A DNA stretch of 64,000 bases from Cuneatibacter caecimuris (GCF_004216775.1 NZ_SGXF01000001.1:918828-982827), one strand, 5' to 3'; positions 26,012 through 35,185 are shown, counted from the first letter of the stretch. Program-made: numbers and translations. Notes: a model not told the origin generated them from the sequence alone.

Positions 26012-27406
26012 TTATTTCTTTCCCAGCTCAGCCAGAACAGATTCCAGATCCTCTGTCATGCCCTGGGCCGCGTCCTCCGGGGAGGATACGCCATAAATCA
26101 CCTTCTCCATGTATTCCACAAATACGGCCTTTACAGATGCATTTAATTCATACGCTCCATTTTTCAGAGACAGCGTATCATTGGAAATCTTGATGCCCTG
26201 GCTCATCAGATCGCTGAGCATTCCGTTCTTTTCCAGGGCTTCCAGCGCGCTGGCGCTGCCGGGAACTCCCCGGACTGTACCCAGGATCAAAGACGCTTCT
26301 TCGCTGTTGATGAACCAGTCTAAAAACTCTGCGGCTGCCTTCTTATGGGCGCCGTCAATATTTTTGTTGATGGCTACCATCAGGGACGGGCAGCACTCCT
26401 GGCCGGATACCTTTGCGTCCTGGAACATGGGCATCGCGGTCACGCCGTAATCATAATCGAGACCCGCGATCTCTGTGTCGATGTTGGAGAAAAACAGGAA
26501 TATCCCTCCGATCTTGCCGTTCAGCCACAGCGGATTATTCTGCATGGAATCATACAGCACTGCTTCTTCATAAGGCTGGGACACCTGTTCAGTAAAGATC
26601 TTCATAAAGCTGTCATAAGCTTTCGCCAGCTCTTCCGGCCCAAATCCCAGCGTGAAATCATCCTGCACATCGATTTTGCCGGTAATCTGTTCCAGCATGG
26701 GTTTCAGAATATAGCGGAGATAACCGTCTGTCACTGCAGTGGTCATATAGCTCTCCGGATCTTTTTCATGCAGGGCTTTTCCGATCTCCAGGAAATCGTC
26801 CCAGGTCTTTACTTCCAGATTGCCCTCTGCGTCGCACCAATCTGCAAGCAGGGTTTTATTATAAAGGAAAACCGTTCCGTTGTACCCGAAGGGCAAGACC
26901 ATTACCTGCCCGTCTATAGTGCAGTAATCTGTCATCATAGATTCCGGAATCTGCGCAAGGTCAATGCTGTCCTTGTAGTCAGAAAAGTCCGCAAATGCGT
27001 CTCCCCTGGCGTACAGTTCCGCCACCCAGCCCTGATCCACCTGGAAAATATCGGGCGCGTTGCCGGAAGCCAGCTGCGTCACCAGTTTTTCATAATATCC
27101 GGAAAAACTGGAATATTCCGGTTCGATCTTGATGCCAGGGTTTGCTTTTTCGTAAACTTCGATTGCTTTTAATGTGGCTTCGTGCCTCGCGTCTCCGCCC
27201 CACCAGGAAAACCTGAGGGATAATTCCCCTTCCTGACCGCCGGCTTCTGAAGTCTTATCATTTCCGTCTTCTGTCGTCCGTTCTTCCGTGGTCTTCACAG
27301 TATTTTCCGGCGCTTTTGTCGTTTTGCTGTCCGGTGTGTTCCCGCAGGCTGCCAAAGTCGTTCCCAGCACTGCTGCCATCAATACAGCTAATCCCCTTTT
27401 TCTCAT
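26012..27406 (-). CDS. Sugar-binding lipoprotein of an ABC transporter (family 1)
   Basis: The 464-residue protein has a lipoprotein signal (MRKRGLAVLMAAVLGTTLAAC, lipobox LAAC), a threonine- and glutamate-rich linker, then an SBP_bac_1 fold with EANPGIKIEPEYSSFSGYYEKL and APDIFQVDQGWVAELYARG. It captures an oligosaccharide at the cell surface for the two downstream permeases. AGGAGG precedes the ATG. It is the first gene of a six-gene operon and faces the YesN/YesM-type regulators, a common CUT1 arrangement. Confidence 0.9.
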   Translation of the reverse strand: MRKRGLAVLMAAVLGTTLAACGNTPDSKTTKAPENTVKTTEERTTEDGNDKTSEAGGQEGELSLRFSWWGGDARHEATLKAIEVYEKANPGIKIEPEYSSFSGYYEKLVTQLASGNAPDIFQVDQGWVAELYARGDAFADFSDYKDSIDLAQIPESMMTDYCTIDGQVMVLPFGYNGTVFLYNKTLLADWCDAEGNLEVKTWDDFLEIGKALHEKDPESYMTTAVTDGYLRYILKPMLEQITGKIDVQDDFTLGFGPEELAKAYDSFMKIFTEQVSQPYEEAVLYDSMQNNPLWLNGKIGGIFLFFSNIDTEIAGLDYDYGVTAMPMFQDAKVSGQECCPSLMVAINKNIDGAHKKAAAEFLDWFINSEEASLILGTVRGVPGSASALEALEKNGMLSDLMSQGIKISNDTLSLKNGAYELNASVKAVFVEYMEKVIYGVSSPEDAAQGMTEDLESVLAELGKK

Positions 27407-27446
27407 CGTATACCTCCTTTTGCGGCATTTGTATTCTGTTGACTAA

Positions 27447-27452
27447 ATTCTA
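27447..27452 (-). promoter_or_regulatory. Likely extended -10 of the sugar-uptake operon
   Basis: The minus strand reads TGC-TAGAAT, an extended -10 element, about 40 bases before the binding-protein ATG. No convincing -35 is seen, which would fit activation by the neighbouring AraC-type response regulator. Confidence 0.4.
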
Positions 27453-27485
27453 GCATTTTCATCATTTTCCGCACAGTTCTTTCCA

Positions 27486-27515
27486 TTGACAAAACTTATC
27501 ATCATATGCTAACAT
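27486..27515 (+). promoter_or_regulatory. Likely promoter of the YesN/YesM-type regulator genes
   Basis: TTGACA (27486-27491) and TAACAT (27510-27515) are separated by 18 bp and lie 57 bases before the regulator ATG. Confidence 0.5.
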
Positions 27516-27571
27516 TGGGCAAAAGGTATCTTTATATGACATATCGTTTCATTAAAAGGACAGGTGAGCGC

Positions 27572-28318
27572 ATGTATTCCTTGATTATTGCAGAAGATGA
27601 TGATAATATCCGAAGTGGGCTGGTTCATTTGTTTCCCTGGGAAGAAACGGGATTCACTGTGATCCGGGATTTTTCCAACGGGCAGGCAGCCTGGAATTAC
27701 ATAAAAGAGCATCCTGACACCACGGCAGTCCTCACTGATGTGAGGATGCCGGTGATGGACGGGCTGGAGCTGACCCGAAGGCTTTTTGAAAATTTCCCGG
27801 ATATTCAGGTATTTCTGATTTCCGGCTATCAGGATTTTACTTACGCCCAGACCGCCCTGCGCTACCATGTCAGGGATTTTCTGGTCAAGCCGCTGCGCCA
27901 TCATATGCTGATGCTCACTTTCCTGAAGCTGAAGGAGGAGCTGGACAGGATATGCGCCCCTGCTTCAGAAACGGAGCGCTCCAACCAGTATTATGACCAG
28001 ATTATCCGCGCTGTGAAAGCCTATGTGATGGACCATCTGCGGACAGCCACCCTGGAGGAAGCCGCATTTCTGACCCATTTAAGCAGCAGCTATCTGTCCC
28101 GCCTGTTCCGCGGGCAGACCGGCCAGTCTTTCTCTGACTACCTGCTGCAGAAGCGTATGGAACGGGCCTGTTCCATGCTGACTGATGCGCGTCATAAAAT
28201 CTACGAGATATCAGATGCCATCGGCTATGACAATCCTAAGAACTTTTCCCGGGCGTTCCGGAATTACTACCACCTATCTCCCAGGGAATACCGTGAAGGG
28301 GGCGGAAAACTTCCATGA
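27572..28318 (+). CDS. YesN-like response regulator with AraC-type DNA-binding domain
   Basis: The 248-residue protein has an N-terminal receiver (IIAEDDDNIRSGL, phospho-acceptor in VLTDVRMPVMDGLEL, conserved lysine in FLVKPLR). Its C-terminal AraC helix-turn-helix pair carries LSSSYLSRLFRGQTGQSFSDYLLQKRMERA and ISDAIGYDNPKNFSRAFRNYYHLSPREYR. The ATG at 27572 follows AGGTGA, and upstream in-frame starts overlap the promoter. It overlaps the kinase gene by ATGA. It should activate the divergent sugar operon when phosphorylated. It is about half the length of classical YesN because the central linker is missing. Confidence 0.9.
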   Translation: MYSLIIAEDDDNIRSGLVHLFPWEETGFTVIRDFSNGQAAWNYIKEHPDTTAVLTDVRMPVMDGLELTRRLFENFPDIQVFLISGYQDFTYAQTALRYHVRDFLVKPLRHHMLMLTFLKLKEELDRICAPASETERSNQYYDQIIRAVKAYVMDHLRTATLEEAAFLTHLSSSYLSRLFRGQTGQSFSDYLLQKRMERACSMLTDARHKIYEISDAIGYDNPKNFSRAFRNYYHLSPREYREGGGKLP

Positions 28319-30108
28319 TCAAACACAATCATATGCAGCAGAAATATTTCTTCCGTCAGCTGGTACACCATCTGATCATCATCACTCTGCCGGTCCTGAT
28401 ACTGGGCTGCCTGCTGACCATGTACTACCGCGGCCGCCTGCAGAAAGAGCTCTCCGTCTATGCGGAACGGTCCAAGAATTATATACTTTACAATGTCACC
28501 GATGTGCTGAATACCTTTGCCGAAGAAACGGCGCTGTTTTCCACTACGCCCACTATGGCCCTGTCCATCTACAGGCTTCTGAACGAGCAGTCCCTGGATT
28601 ACAGAAATAATGTCTACCGTTCTCTGATCCCCACGATTATCAGCACCACTTCCAATATCAGCGCCTATGTAGATTCTGTTTATATTTACTACGATAATCC
28701 CTATGGAAATTATTTCAGCAGCTCCAAAAGCTATACCTCTATTGATGCGCCCAACAGCACGGACAGCCAATGGCTGGACCTCTACCTCAGCGCCCCTTCA
28801 GAGATGAAGCAATGGCTTGCATTAAGAAATGTACGAAATTATTCCTTCGAAGCAGAAACCGCAACTGTTTCTGTTTTTCGCCGCTTTGACTATCTGAGCG
28901 GCGTGATGGTTCTCAATCTCAACGCAGGCAGGCTGGCTCACATGCTGGATTCCAGCCAGATTTATCAGGGATCCTGCACTCTGGTTGCAGATCCTCAGGG
29001 TAACGTTCTCTTCGGCAGCCCCGGCTGGGAAAACCAGCTGGAGGAAAAGTCCGTCCCCAAACAGCTCCTGCAGCCGGCAGGAAAGAGTGAATCCCCTTAT
29101 GAATCCGCTTCTATCGCCGGAATAGGCTATGTCTATTATACTTCTGAAATACCAGATTATGGGCTGGTAATGATTTCCTTGCTCCCCACATCCGAGGTGT
29201 TCCGGTCTGTGCACACCATGGTTCTGGCTTTCACTGTGATCATCCTGTTCAGCATCCTCCTGAGCATCAGTCTCAGCTGGACCGGAACGCTCAGCAATTT
29301 CCGCCAGCTGAACAATCTGCTGGAGCTGTTCTCTCTGGCGGAACAGGGACGCGAGCTTCCGGCCAGCGTTCATCCGGTGGCCCGCAATGAATATGATTTG
29401 ATTTTCAACAATATTGTTTCTACGTTTGTCTCCAATAATCTGCTGAAGCTGAATCTGGCAGCGTCAGAGGTGCGGCAAAAAGACGCCCAGCTGGCCGCGC
29501 TGCAGCTGCAGCTGAACCCTCATTTTATCTTCAATACTCTGCAGACCCTGGATCTGGAAATCCTGAAAGCACAGCCGGAGGGACAAAATGCCAGCCTGCT
29601 GGTGCACAACCTTTCCGATATCCTGAAATATTCCCTGGCCAACACCTCCCGGCTGGTCTGCGTCCGGGATGAAATTGAAATCTGTAAAACCTATGCGGAA
29701 ATACAGAAGCTGCGCTACAAAAATCCGTTTATACTTTACTGGGATTATGACGAAGACGTGCTGGGAGCTCCCATCATTCACCTGGTGCTGCAGCCATTGC
29801 TGGAAAACAGCCTGCACCACGGGATCAAAGAGCTTCCCCGTAAAGGGCTGGTTAAAATAAAGATTTACCGCAGGGAAGGGAAGATTCATGTGTACGTCAT
29901 AGACAATGGAACAGGGATTTCAGCGGACCGGCTGAAAGTCCTTCGCCGGGACCTGCGGCGCCAGGATCTGTCAGATAACTCTCACATCGGAATCTACAAT
30001 ACGAATCTGCGGCTGGTTCTGACTTACGGCCCGGAGGCAGCTGTGAGAATCAGCAGCAGAAAAGGGCGTGGAACTATAGTTTCTTTCAGTTTCCGGACGG
30101 ATGCATAA
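28315..30108 (+). CDS. YesM-like sensor histidine kinase
   Basis: The 597-residue membrane protein has transmembrane helices near residues 17-38 and 300-325, which flank an extracellular Cache-like sensor. The cytoplasmic part has the His_kinase (PF06580) signature LQLNPHFIFNTLQTLDLE, with the phospho-acceptor histidine, and an ATPase domain with LVLQPLLENSLHHGI and DNGTGIS. It is coupled by a four-base overlap to the response regulator. It probably senses the glycan, or its complex with the binding protein, handled by the divergent ABC operon. Confidence 0.9.
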   Translation: MIKHNHMQQKYFFRQLVHHLIIITLPVLILGCLLTMYYRGRLQKELSVYAERSKNYILYNVTDVLNTFAEETALFSTTPTMALSIYRLLNEQSLDYRNNVYRSLIPTIISTTSNISAYVDSVYIYYDNPYGNYFSSSKSYTSIDAPNSTDSQWLDLYLSAPSEMKQWLALRNVRNYSFEAETATVSVFRRFDYLSGVMVLNLNAGRLAHMLDSSQIYQGSCTLVADPQGNVLFGSPGWENQLEEKSVPKQLLQPAGKSESPYESASIAGIGYVYYTSEIPDYGLVMISLLPTSEVFRSVHTMVLAFTVIILFSILLSISLSWTGTLSNFRQLNNLLELFSLAEQGRELPASVHPVARNEYDLIFNNIVSTFVSNNLLKLNLAASEVRQKDAQLAALQLQLNPHFIFNTLQTLDLEILKAQPEGQNASLLVHNLSDILKYSLANTSRLVCVRDEIEICKTYAEIQKLRYKNPFILYWDYDEDVLGAPIIHLVLQPLLENSLHHGIKELPRKGLVKIKIYRREGKIHVYVIDNGTGISADRLKVLRRDLRRQDLSDNSHIGIYNTNLRLVLTYGPEAAVRISSRKGRGTIVSFSFRTDA

Positions 30109-30173
30109 ATTGTTTCTTTGGGTAATAGAGATAAGTAAAATACTGCCTGCCGCAGGCGGAAATGAGGCGAATA

Positions 30174-31181
30174 ATGTGCACTGCCATGATGTTAAAAACA
30201 GCTCAGGGTGAAACCTTCTTTGGACGGACAATGGATTTTTCCTATCTTCTCGAACCTCAGCTTTTTGTCTCCGCCGCAGGCTGCGAGTGGGACAGCGTCC
30301 TCAAAACTTCCAGAATCCGGGACCGTTATTCCTTTATTGGTATCGGGCAGGATATTTCCCAGATCGCTTTTGCAGACGGGGTTAATGAAGCCGGGTTTAC
30401 CGCAGCCGCCCTATATTTCCCCGGTTATGCCCATTATTCCTCCAAGGGGGCGGGCAGTATTTCTGTTGGTTCTATTGATTTAGTCCGCTTTCTGTTGGGC
30501 TCATGCTCTTCTGTCGAAGAGGCCCGCAGGCTTCTTCCAACGGTCCGTATCATTGGAATCGAGGATTCTGTCACAAGGTCAGTGGCTCCGCTCCACTGGA
30601 TTCTCGCAGATCAAACGGGCAAGTGTCTGGTGGTGGAGCAGACGAAAAGCGGCATGCACCTCTTTGATAACCCGCTGGGCGTCCTGTCCAACAGCCCGGA
30701 CTATCCCTGGCATGTGGAAAATCTCCGGAATTATATGGACGCTTCCCCGGAACAGCCCTCTCAATCTCTCTGGGGAAGTTTTGCCCTCGCTCCTTTCGGC
30801 CAGGGTGCCGGCACTTATTGTCTTCCCGGAGGCTACACGCCTCCCGCACGTTTTGTCAGAACCGCGTTTCAGAAAGCGCATGTCCCGGCTCCTGCCGATT
30901 GCAGGGAAGCAGTCAACACATGTTTTCACATTATGGAAAGCGTTTCAATCCCAAAGGGGATTGTGGTAACTGACAGAGGAACCTGTGATTTTACTCAATA
31001 CACAGCATTTATCAATACTTATGAAATTAAATATTACTTCAGAACTTATGATCATTTCCGTATCAGTACCGCCGGACTCACCAGGGAATCTGTCTTCCAG
31101 GCAGATAAAATTAAAAGACCAGTCTCCCTGGGAAAGCTGGCCCACATTAATGAGTTCAATGAATTTCCGCCTTTATCTTAA
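30174..31181 (+). CDS. Choloylglycine hydrolase family, penicillin-V-acylase-like
   Basis: The 335-residue Ntn-hydrolase starts at the ATG at 30174, which is preferred over an upstream ATG at 30162. It places the nucleophile Cys at position 2, so Met removal exposes it, and GAGG lies six bases upstream. R18 and D21 (FFGRTMDF), the Asn of GVNEAG, the Asn of LSNSPDYPWH and the Arg of PPARFVRTAF complete the active site. The TMDF and NSPxYxWH blocks, and the overall similarity remembered from Bacillus penicillin V acylase, favour the acylase branch. Bile salt hydrolase or N-acyl-homoserine-lactone activity cannot be excluded. No signal peptide is visible. It follows the YesM gene by 65 bases. 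Confidence 0.8.
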   Translation: MCTAMMLKTAQGETFFGRTMDFSYLLEPQLFVSAAGCEWDSVLKTSRIRDRYSFIGIGQDISQIAFADGVNEAGFTAAALYFPGYAHYSSKGAGSISVGSIDLVRFLLGSCSSVEEARRLLPTVRIIGIEDSVTRSVAPLHWILADQTGKCLVVEQTKSGMHLFDNPLGVLSNSPDYPWHVENLRNYMDASPEQPSQSLWGSFALAPFGQGAGTYCLPGGYTPPARFVRTAFQKAHVPAPADCREAVNTCFHIMESVSIPKGIVVTDRGTCDFTQYTAFINTYEIKYYFRTYDHFRISTAGLTRESVFQADKIKRPVSLGKLAHINEFNEFPPLS

Positions 31182-31255
31182 TATACGTCAGAAAGACGAA
31201 ATATCAGGAAAAACATTCCACGCCGCTGAAATGACTTCCATTAACAGGCAAAAAA

Positions 31256-31264
31256 TGATATAAT
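31256..31264 (+). promoter_or_regulatory. Extended -10 promoter of the RelA/SpoT-HEPN gene
   Basis: TGA-TATAAT is a perfect extended -10. The -35 (TTCCAT at 31236) is weak. AGGAGG follows, eight bases before the ATG at 31294. Confidence 0.6.
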
Positions 31265-31293
31265 AGAACGATCAATGACAGGAGGCGTGCGGG

Positions 31294-32628
31294 ATGGATT
31301 TAATCAGTCAGTTCATGGAAAATTACAAAAAGAAAATATCCTTTTACGAAACAGCCGGACGTCTGGCTGCCAGTCAGGTGGAGTCTGCCCTTCAGGCAGC
31401 AGGTATCCGCGCCATGGTGACCTCCCGGGCTAAAAACCCGGTCAGGCTCAAGGTCAAAGTCCTGCGCCGCAACGCGGAGCGCATCATTCCCTACAAAAAT
31501 ATGAAAGAAATCTACGAAGATATCGCAGATCTCTGCGGCGTAAGAATATCGCTGTATTTCCCGGGGGACCGCGGAAAGGCCGGCGACCTGGTACAGGATC
31601 TGTTTCAGGTCCAGGAAATCCGGCGGTTTCCTGAACAGTCCAAAACGCCCACTTATAACAAGCGGTTTTCCGGCTACTGGGCGACCCATTACCGGGCCCA
31701 TCTCAAAGAAGATTCTCTGAACAGGACTCAGCAGAAATTTGCGGGAGTCCGGATTGAAATCCAGGTTGCCTCCCTTCTGATGCACGCCTGGTCTGAGGTG
31801 GAGCATGATCTGGTCTATAAACCAATGCAGGGAAATCTTTCCGACGAGGAGCTGGCCATCATCGATGAACTGAACGGCCTGGTACTGACGGGCGAAATTG
31901 CCCTGGAACAGCTCCAGCTGGCAGGCAACAAACGGGTTATCAACAAAAACGCCACTTTCAGCAGCCAGTATGATCTGGCTTCTTATCTGTACAATTACCT
32001 CAGCAGCAATTTCCGCCGGGAAGACGTGGAACTGCGCATGGGTAATATTGAGCTGCTCTTCAAGCTGATCAGCCGGCTGCAGATGAACAGCGTAAAGGAG
32101 ATTGAACCGGTACTGAAATCCGTGAAATTTGAAAAAGACCGCCGGAATATATCCCAGCAGATTATCGATCAGATCATTACCGGCAGTGAAAAACGGTATA
32201 AAACTTATCAAGAGCTGCGCAGCGGCGGCGTAAAGGCCGAAAAGACTGCCGCCCGCGCTGTCAGCAGCTTTTTTGCAAGCTGGGTTCCCCTGGAAGCTCT
32301 GCTTAACCGGCTTACATACCGCAATTCCCCAAAAACGCGGGGCGCTTTCAACATTAATACGCTTAAAAGAATGGGGATTCTGAAGCAGGACTGCATCAGC
32401 CAGATCGCCTCTCTGCGCAAACTTCGCAATGTGCTGATCCATGATATAGAGATTCCGGCGCCGGAGGAGATTCTGAAACGCGCCGAGGAAGCCCGGGAAC
32501 TTCTTGAGAGGCTGACCGAGGAATTGTCCGGCGAGATTCGGAGAAAACCTGCCGATAGCGAAGATGGGTTTGTTTCCTCGCCATCTGATATGCCAGAGCA
32601 TTCAAATCAACAGGGGAACAGAGAATAA
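31294..32628 (+). CDS. RelA/SpoT-type nucleotide synthetase with a HEPN-like C-terminal domain
   Basis: The 444-residue protein has a (p)ppGpp-synthetase-type domain at about 20-215. SRAKNPVRLKVK (R45, K47) is the ATP-site basic motif, IADLCGVRI carries the metal-binding D79, SGYWATHYRA is the G-loop, and IEIQV (E155, Q157) with MHAWSEVEHDLVYK completes the active site. There is no HD hydrolase, TGS or ACT domain. A long helical region follows. Residues about 325-410 end in IASLRKLRNVLIHD, where R378-N-V-L-I-H383 matches the RNxxxH/RX4-6H motif of HEPN ribonucleases. It therefore looks like a stand-alone synthetase fused to a HEPN fold, perhaps a toxin-like or stress effector. It is a single-gene transcript. 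Confidence 0.7.
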   Translation: MDLISQFMENYKKKISFYETAGRLAASQVESALQAAGIRAMVTSRAKNPVRLKVKVLRRNAERIIPYKNMKEIYEDIADLCGVRISLYFPGDRGKAGDLVQDLFQVQEIRRFPEQSKTPTYNKRFSGYWATHYRAHLKEDSLNRTQQKFAGVRIEIQVASLLMHAWSEVEHDLVYKPMQGNLSDEELAIIDELNGLVLTGEIALEQLQLAGNKRVINKNATFSSQYDLASYLYNYLSSNFRREDVELRMGNIELLFKLISRLQMNSVKEIEPVLKSVKFEKDRRNISQQIIDQIITGSEKRYKTYQELRSGGVKAEKTAARAVSSFFASWVPLEALLNRLTYRNSPKTRGAFNINTLKRMGILKQDCISQIASLRKLRNVLIHDIEIPAPEEILKRAEEARELLERLTEELSGEIRRKPADSEDGFVSSPSDMPEHSNQQGNRE

Positions 32629-32644
32629 TTACCCTCTGTTCCCC
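32613..32644. terminator. Hairpin at the end of the RelA/SpoT-HEPN gene
   Basis: The 11-bp perfect stem GGGGAACAGAG (32613-32623) with CTCTGTTCCCC (32634-32644) spans the stop codon. No U-run follows on either strand, so it may stabilise the mRNA 3' end or act as a weak terminator. Confidence 0.45.
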
Positions 32645-32677
32645 CGGCCTTCCAAATATACTGCTGTTCAAAAAACA

Positions 32678-33361
32678 TCAGAAGTCTTCTGTCCCTTCTC
32701 TTATAAACATCAGCACAACCCCTACAGTGAGAAGCCCCGCCGCCGCCCAGATCGCTGGTTCCCTGAGCCAGATGCCGGCCAATGCTCCCCCTGCCGCGCC
32801 AACGGCAAAGATAAAGATCACCAGAAAATAATGCATGCTTTTCTTCATCAGCTGCCTGTCCCTGGTGATATGATATCTGCAGAGCAGTTCCATGGCGCTG
32901 CGCATATTGCCGATACACATGGTGGTAGCGCAGGGAATTCCCCTGAATTTCCGGAAACTGTTCACCTGCATAGCGCAGGCGAAAGACATCATTGCATTTG
33001 CTTCCATGTTGAACGCTTGGGGGAGAAAGCCTACAATTACCATCAAAATGCACTCTGCCAGAAGCACAATCTGTCTCCAGTGGATTTTTTCGTTATTCCT
33101 GCACAGATGGCGGACCCATTCTGTCACATATACGCCCAGGAGAAAAGCGGCCAGCGGCACCAGATAGCGCAGGGCTGCGCCCAAATTCCCCTGGGCCAGA
33201 TTCTGACCCAGCAGCACAATATTGCCTGTCTGGGCATTTGCAAATACTTTTCCCCTGCAGTTATAAGAATAAGCGTCCTGAAAACCGCCGGCCAGTGTAA
33301 GGAATACTGCCAGCGCCATGGATTCCGACATCTGCCCTTTTGCTCTGAGTTTTGTCATCAT
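32678..33361 (-). CDS. DUF1275 (YoaK) family membrane protein
   Basis: The 227-residue protein has six hydrophobic segments and the family motifs LAGGFQDAYSYNCRGKVFANAQTGNIVLLGQNL near the start, FACAMQVNSFRKFRGIPCATTMCIGNMRSAMELL in the middle and two C-terminal helices. The biochemical role of DUF1275 proteins is unknown. It lies 66 bases downstream of cstA on the same strand without a visible terminator, so it may share the T-box-controlled transcript. It converges on the RelA/SpoT-HEPN gene. Confidence 0.85.
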   Translation of the reverse strand: MMTKLRAKGQMSESMALAVFLTLAGGFQDAYSYNCRGKVFANAQTGNIVLLGQNLAQGNLGAALRYLVPLAAFLLGVYVTEWVRHLCRNNEKIHWRQIVLLAECILMVIVGFLPQAFNMEANAMMSFACAMQVNSFRKFRGIPCATTMCIGNMRSAMELLCRYHITRDRQLMKKSMHYFLVIFIFAVGAAGGALAGIWLREPAIWAAAGLLTVGVVLMFIREGTEDF

Positions 33362-33427
33362 GCTGCTCTCTTTCCTTTTCCAGCTTGCGATTTAAAATAA
33401 AGAGTCAGGCATCCCGGCTGCTATCTG

Positions 33428-35134
33428 TCAGTTTGCAGGCTCCCCTGCCTGCTGTTTTCCTGACTTTTCGGTCAGCTTCTTGATTCCCTGCAGCGCAACG
33501 ATCACGCCCAGAATGAGCAGAAGAACCGCGAAGATCAGCTGCAGCGTATTGCCAAGGCTCAGGCCAGTGCTCATAAGCGCGTTGCTCAGCTTGTATATCG
33601 TCATTCCCAGGGCAGTAAAGGTTACGGCCATCATAAAGACCATGGGAATCCACAGCATTGCGCCCTGACGCTTTGTTTTCTTCAGGAATACCGCACAGGC
33701 AACCAGCGCCAGCACAGACAGAAGCTGGTTGGCTGAACCAAACAGCGGCCAGATTTCCGCATATCCCACTTTCGCCAGCAGATATGCCAGTACCAGGGTA
33801 ATCACTGTGGCAAAATATTTATTGGTCACCACTTTCTGGAACATGGTCATATTCTTTTCATCCACATCATCATCCAGGAAAAATTCCTGGAAAGAAAGCC
33901 TGCCGACTCTGGCTACAGAATCCAGAGAAGTCAGCGCAAAAGCGGAAACCGCCAGGTTAATCAGCGTATAGACCATCTCATGAGGCAGGCCCGCCGCAGA
34001 AAGGAAGTTGGCGATGGCTCCCGCAAAAATCTGCGGCTGCGTTGTCAGCCCCTGGGCCGCTGCTTCCCCTTTTGCAAATGACGCCACCGCAATCAGAGCA
34101 ATTACACCCAGCATTGTTTCCATCAGCATAGCTCCGAAAGATACCGGAAGCATATTTTTCTCATTTTTAATCTGCTTAGAGGCAGTACCGGAAGAAACCA
34201 GGGAATGGAATCCGGAAACGGCGCCGCAGGCAATGGTTACAAATAAAATCGGAAACAGATACTGCCCATCCACGTTGAAGCTGGTAAACGCTTCCAGATT
34301 GCACTGGGGGTTTGCCACAAATACGCCCACTACCGCGCCCACAATCATGAAAATCAGCAGATAGCTGTTCAGGTAATCTCTTGGCTGAAGCAGCGCCCAC
34401 ACCGGAACTACACAGGCAATCAGTATGTAAATAAAAATAATAATATGCCACACATTTCTGCTCAAAAGCACAGGGAAATTCATGCCCAGCGCCACTGCGC
34501 CCACAAGCATCAGAACAGCGATTCCTGTATTGATCCATTTGGGCAGCTTTCCGTATTTCAGTATGCAGCCCAGCGCGACAGCTTCCACGATGAAAATCAG
34601 GGAAGTCATGGCTACCGCACCGTTGGTGGCAGAAGAGGCCACTGCGCCGGAAGCGTCAGTTACAAAACCATTGAACGTTCCTGCAACTACATCAGCAAAC
34701 GCTGCGACTACCAGGATACAGAACAGCCAGCAGAAAAGCAGAAACAGCTTTTTTCCCAGTTTTCCAATATATTCCTCAATAATATAACCGATTGTGCGGC
34801 CTTTATTTTTCACGGAAGCGTACATGGAAGCAAAATCCTGCACAGCGCCGAAAAACACGCCTCCGATCAGCAGCCACAGCAGCACAGGCAGCCAGCCGAA
34901 AATCGCCGCCTGGATCGGGCCGTTAATCGGGCCGGCTCCCGCAATTGACGCGAATTGATGGCCAAACACCACATTCGTATCTGCAGGCACATAGTCCACT
35001 CCATCCTCCAGTTCATAGGCCGGCGTTTTGGCCTTCGGGTCGATTCCCCATTTTTTAGCCAGGTAGCGCCCATATATAAGATAAGCGCCTCCCAACACCA
35101 CGATGGCGATCGCCATCATCATAATTCCATTCAT
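33428..35134 (-). CDS. cstA: CstA family transporter (carbon starvation protein)
   Basis: The 568-residue membrane protein has about 16 hydrophobic segments and CstA signatures: YGRYLAKKWGIDP, VVFGHQFASIAGAGPINGPIQAA, QDFASMYASVKNKGRTIGYIIEEYIG and ACGAVSGFHSLVSSGTASKQI. CstA proteins import peptides (E. coli, Campylobacter) or pyruvate. This form is shorter than the roughly 700-residue E. coli protein and close to the Bacillus form. A T-box leader and two palindromic repeats lie between its promoter and the ATG, so expression should respond to an uncharged tRNA. This fits a role in amino acid or peptide supply. Confidence 0.9.
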   Translation of the reverse strand: MNGIMMMAIAIVVLGGAYLIYGRYLAKKWGIDPKAKTPAYELEDGVDYVPADTNVVFGHQFASIAGAGPINGPIQAAIFGWLPVLLWLLIGGVFFGAVQDFASMYASVKNKGRTIGYIIEEYIGKLGKKLFLLFCWLFCILVVAAFADVVAGTFNGFVTDASGAVASSATNGAVAMTSLIFIVEAVALGCILKYGKLPKWINTGIAVLMLVGAVALGMNFPVLLSRNVWHIIIFIYILIACVVPVWALLQPRDYLNSYLLIFMIVGAVVGVFVANPQCNLEAFTSFNVDGQYLFPILFVTIACGAVSGFHSLVSSGTASKQIKNEKNMLPVSFGAMLMETMLGVIALIAVASFAKGEAAAQGLTTQPQIFAGAIANFLSAAGLPHEMVYTLINLAVSAFALTSLDSVARVGRLSFQEFFLDDDVDEKNMTMFQKVVTNKYFATVITLVLAYLLAKVGYAEIWPLFGSANQLLSVLALVACAVFLKKTKRQGAMLWIPMVFMMAVTFTALGMTIYKLSNALMSTGLSLGNTLQLIFAVLLLILGVIVALQGIKKLTEKSGKQQAGEPAN

Positions 35135-35185
35135 CCTACATTCTCTCCTCCCTTTTAGTCACAGCCGGAATATCTGAAAATGAGC

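Noticed and set aside
31300-32601. A 433-codon minus-strand frame
   Set aside because: It is antisense to the RelA/SpoT-type gene, which has clear motifs, a promoter and AGGAGG. The antisense translation has none of these.
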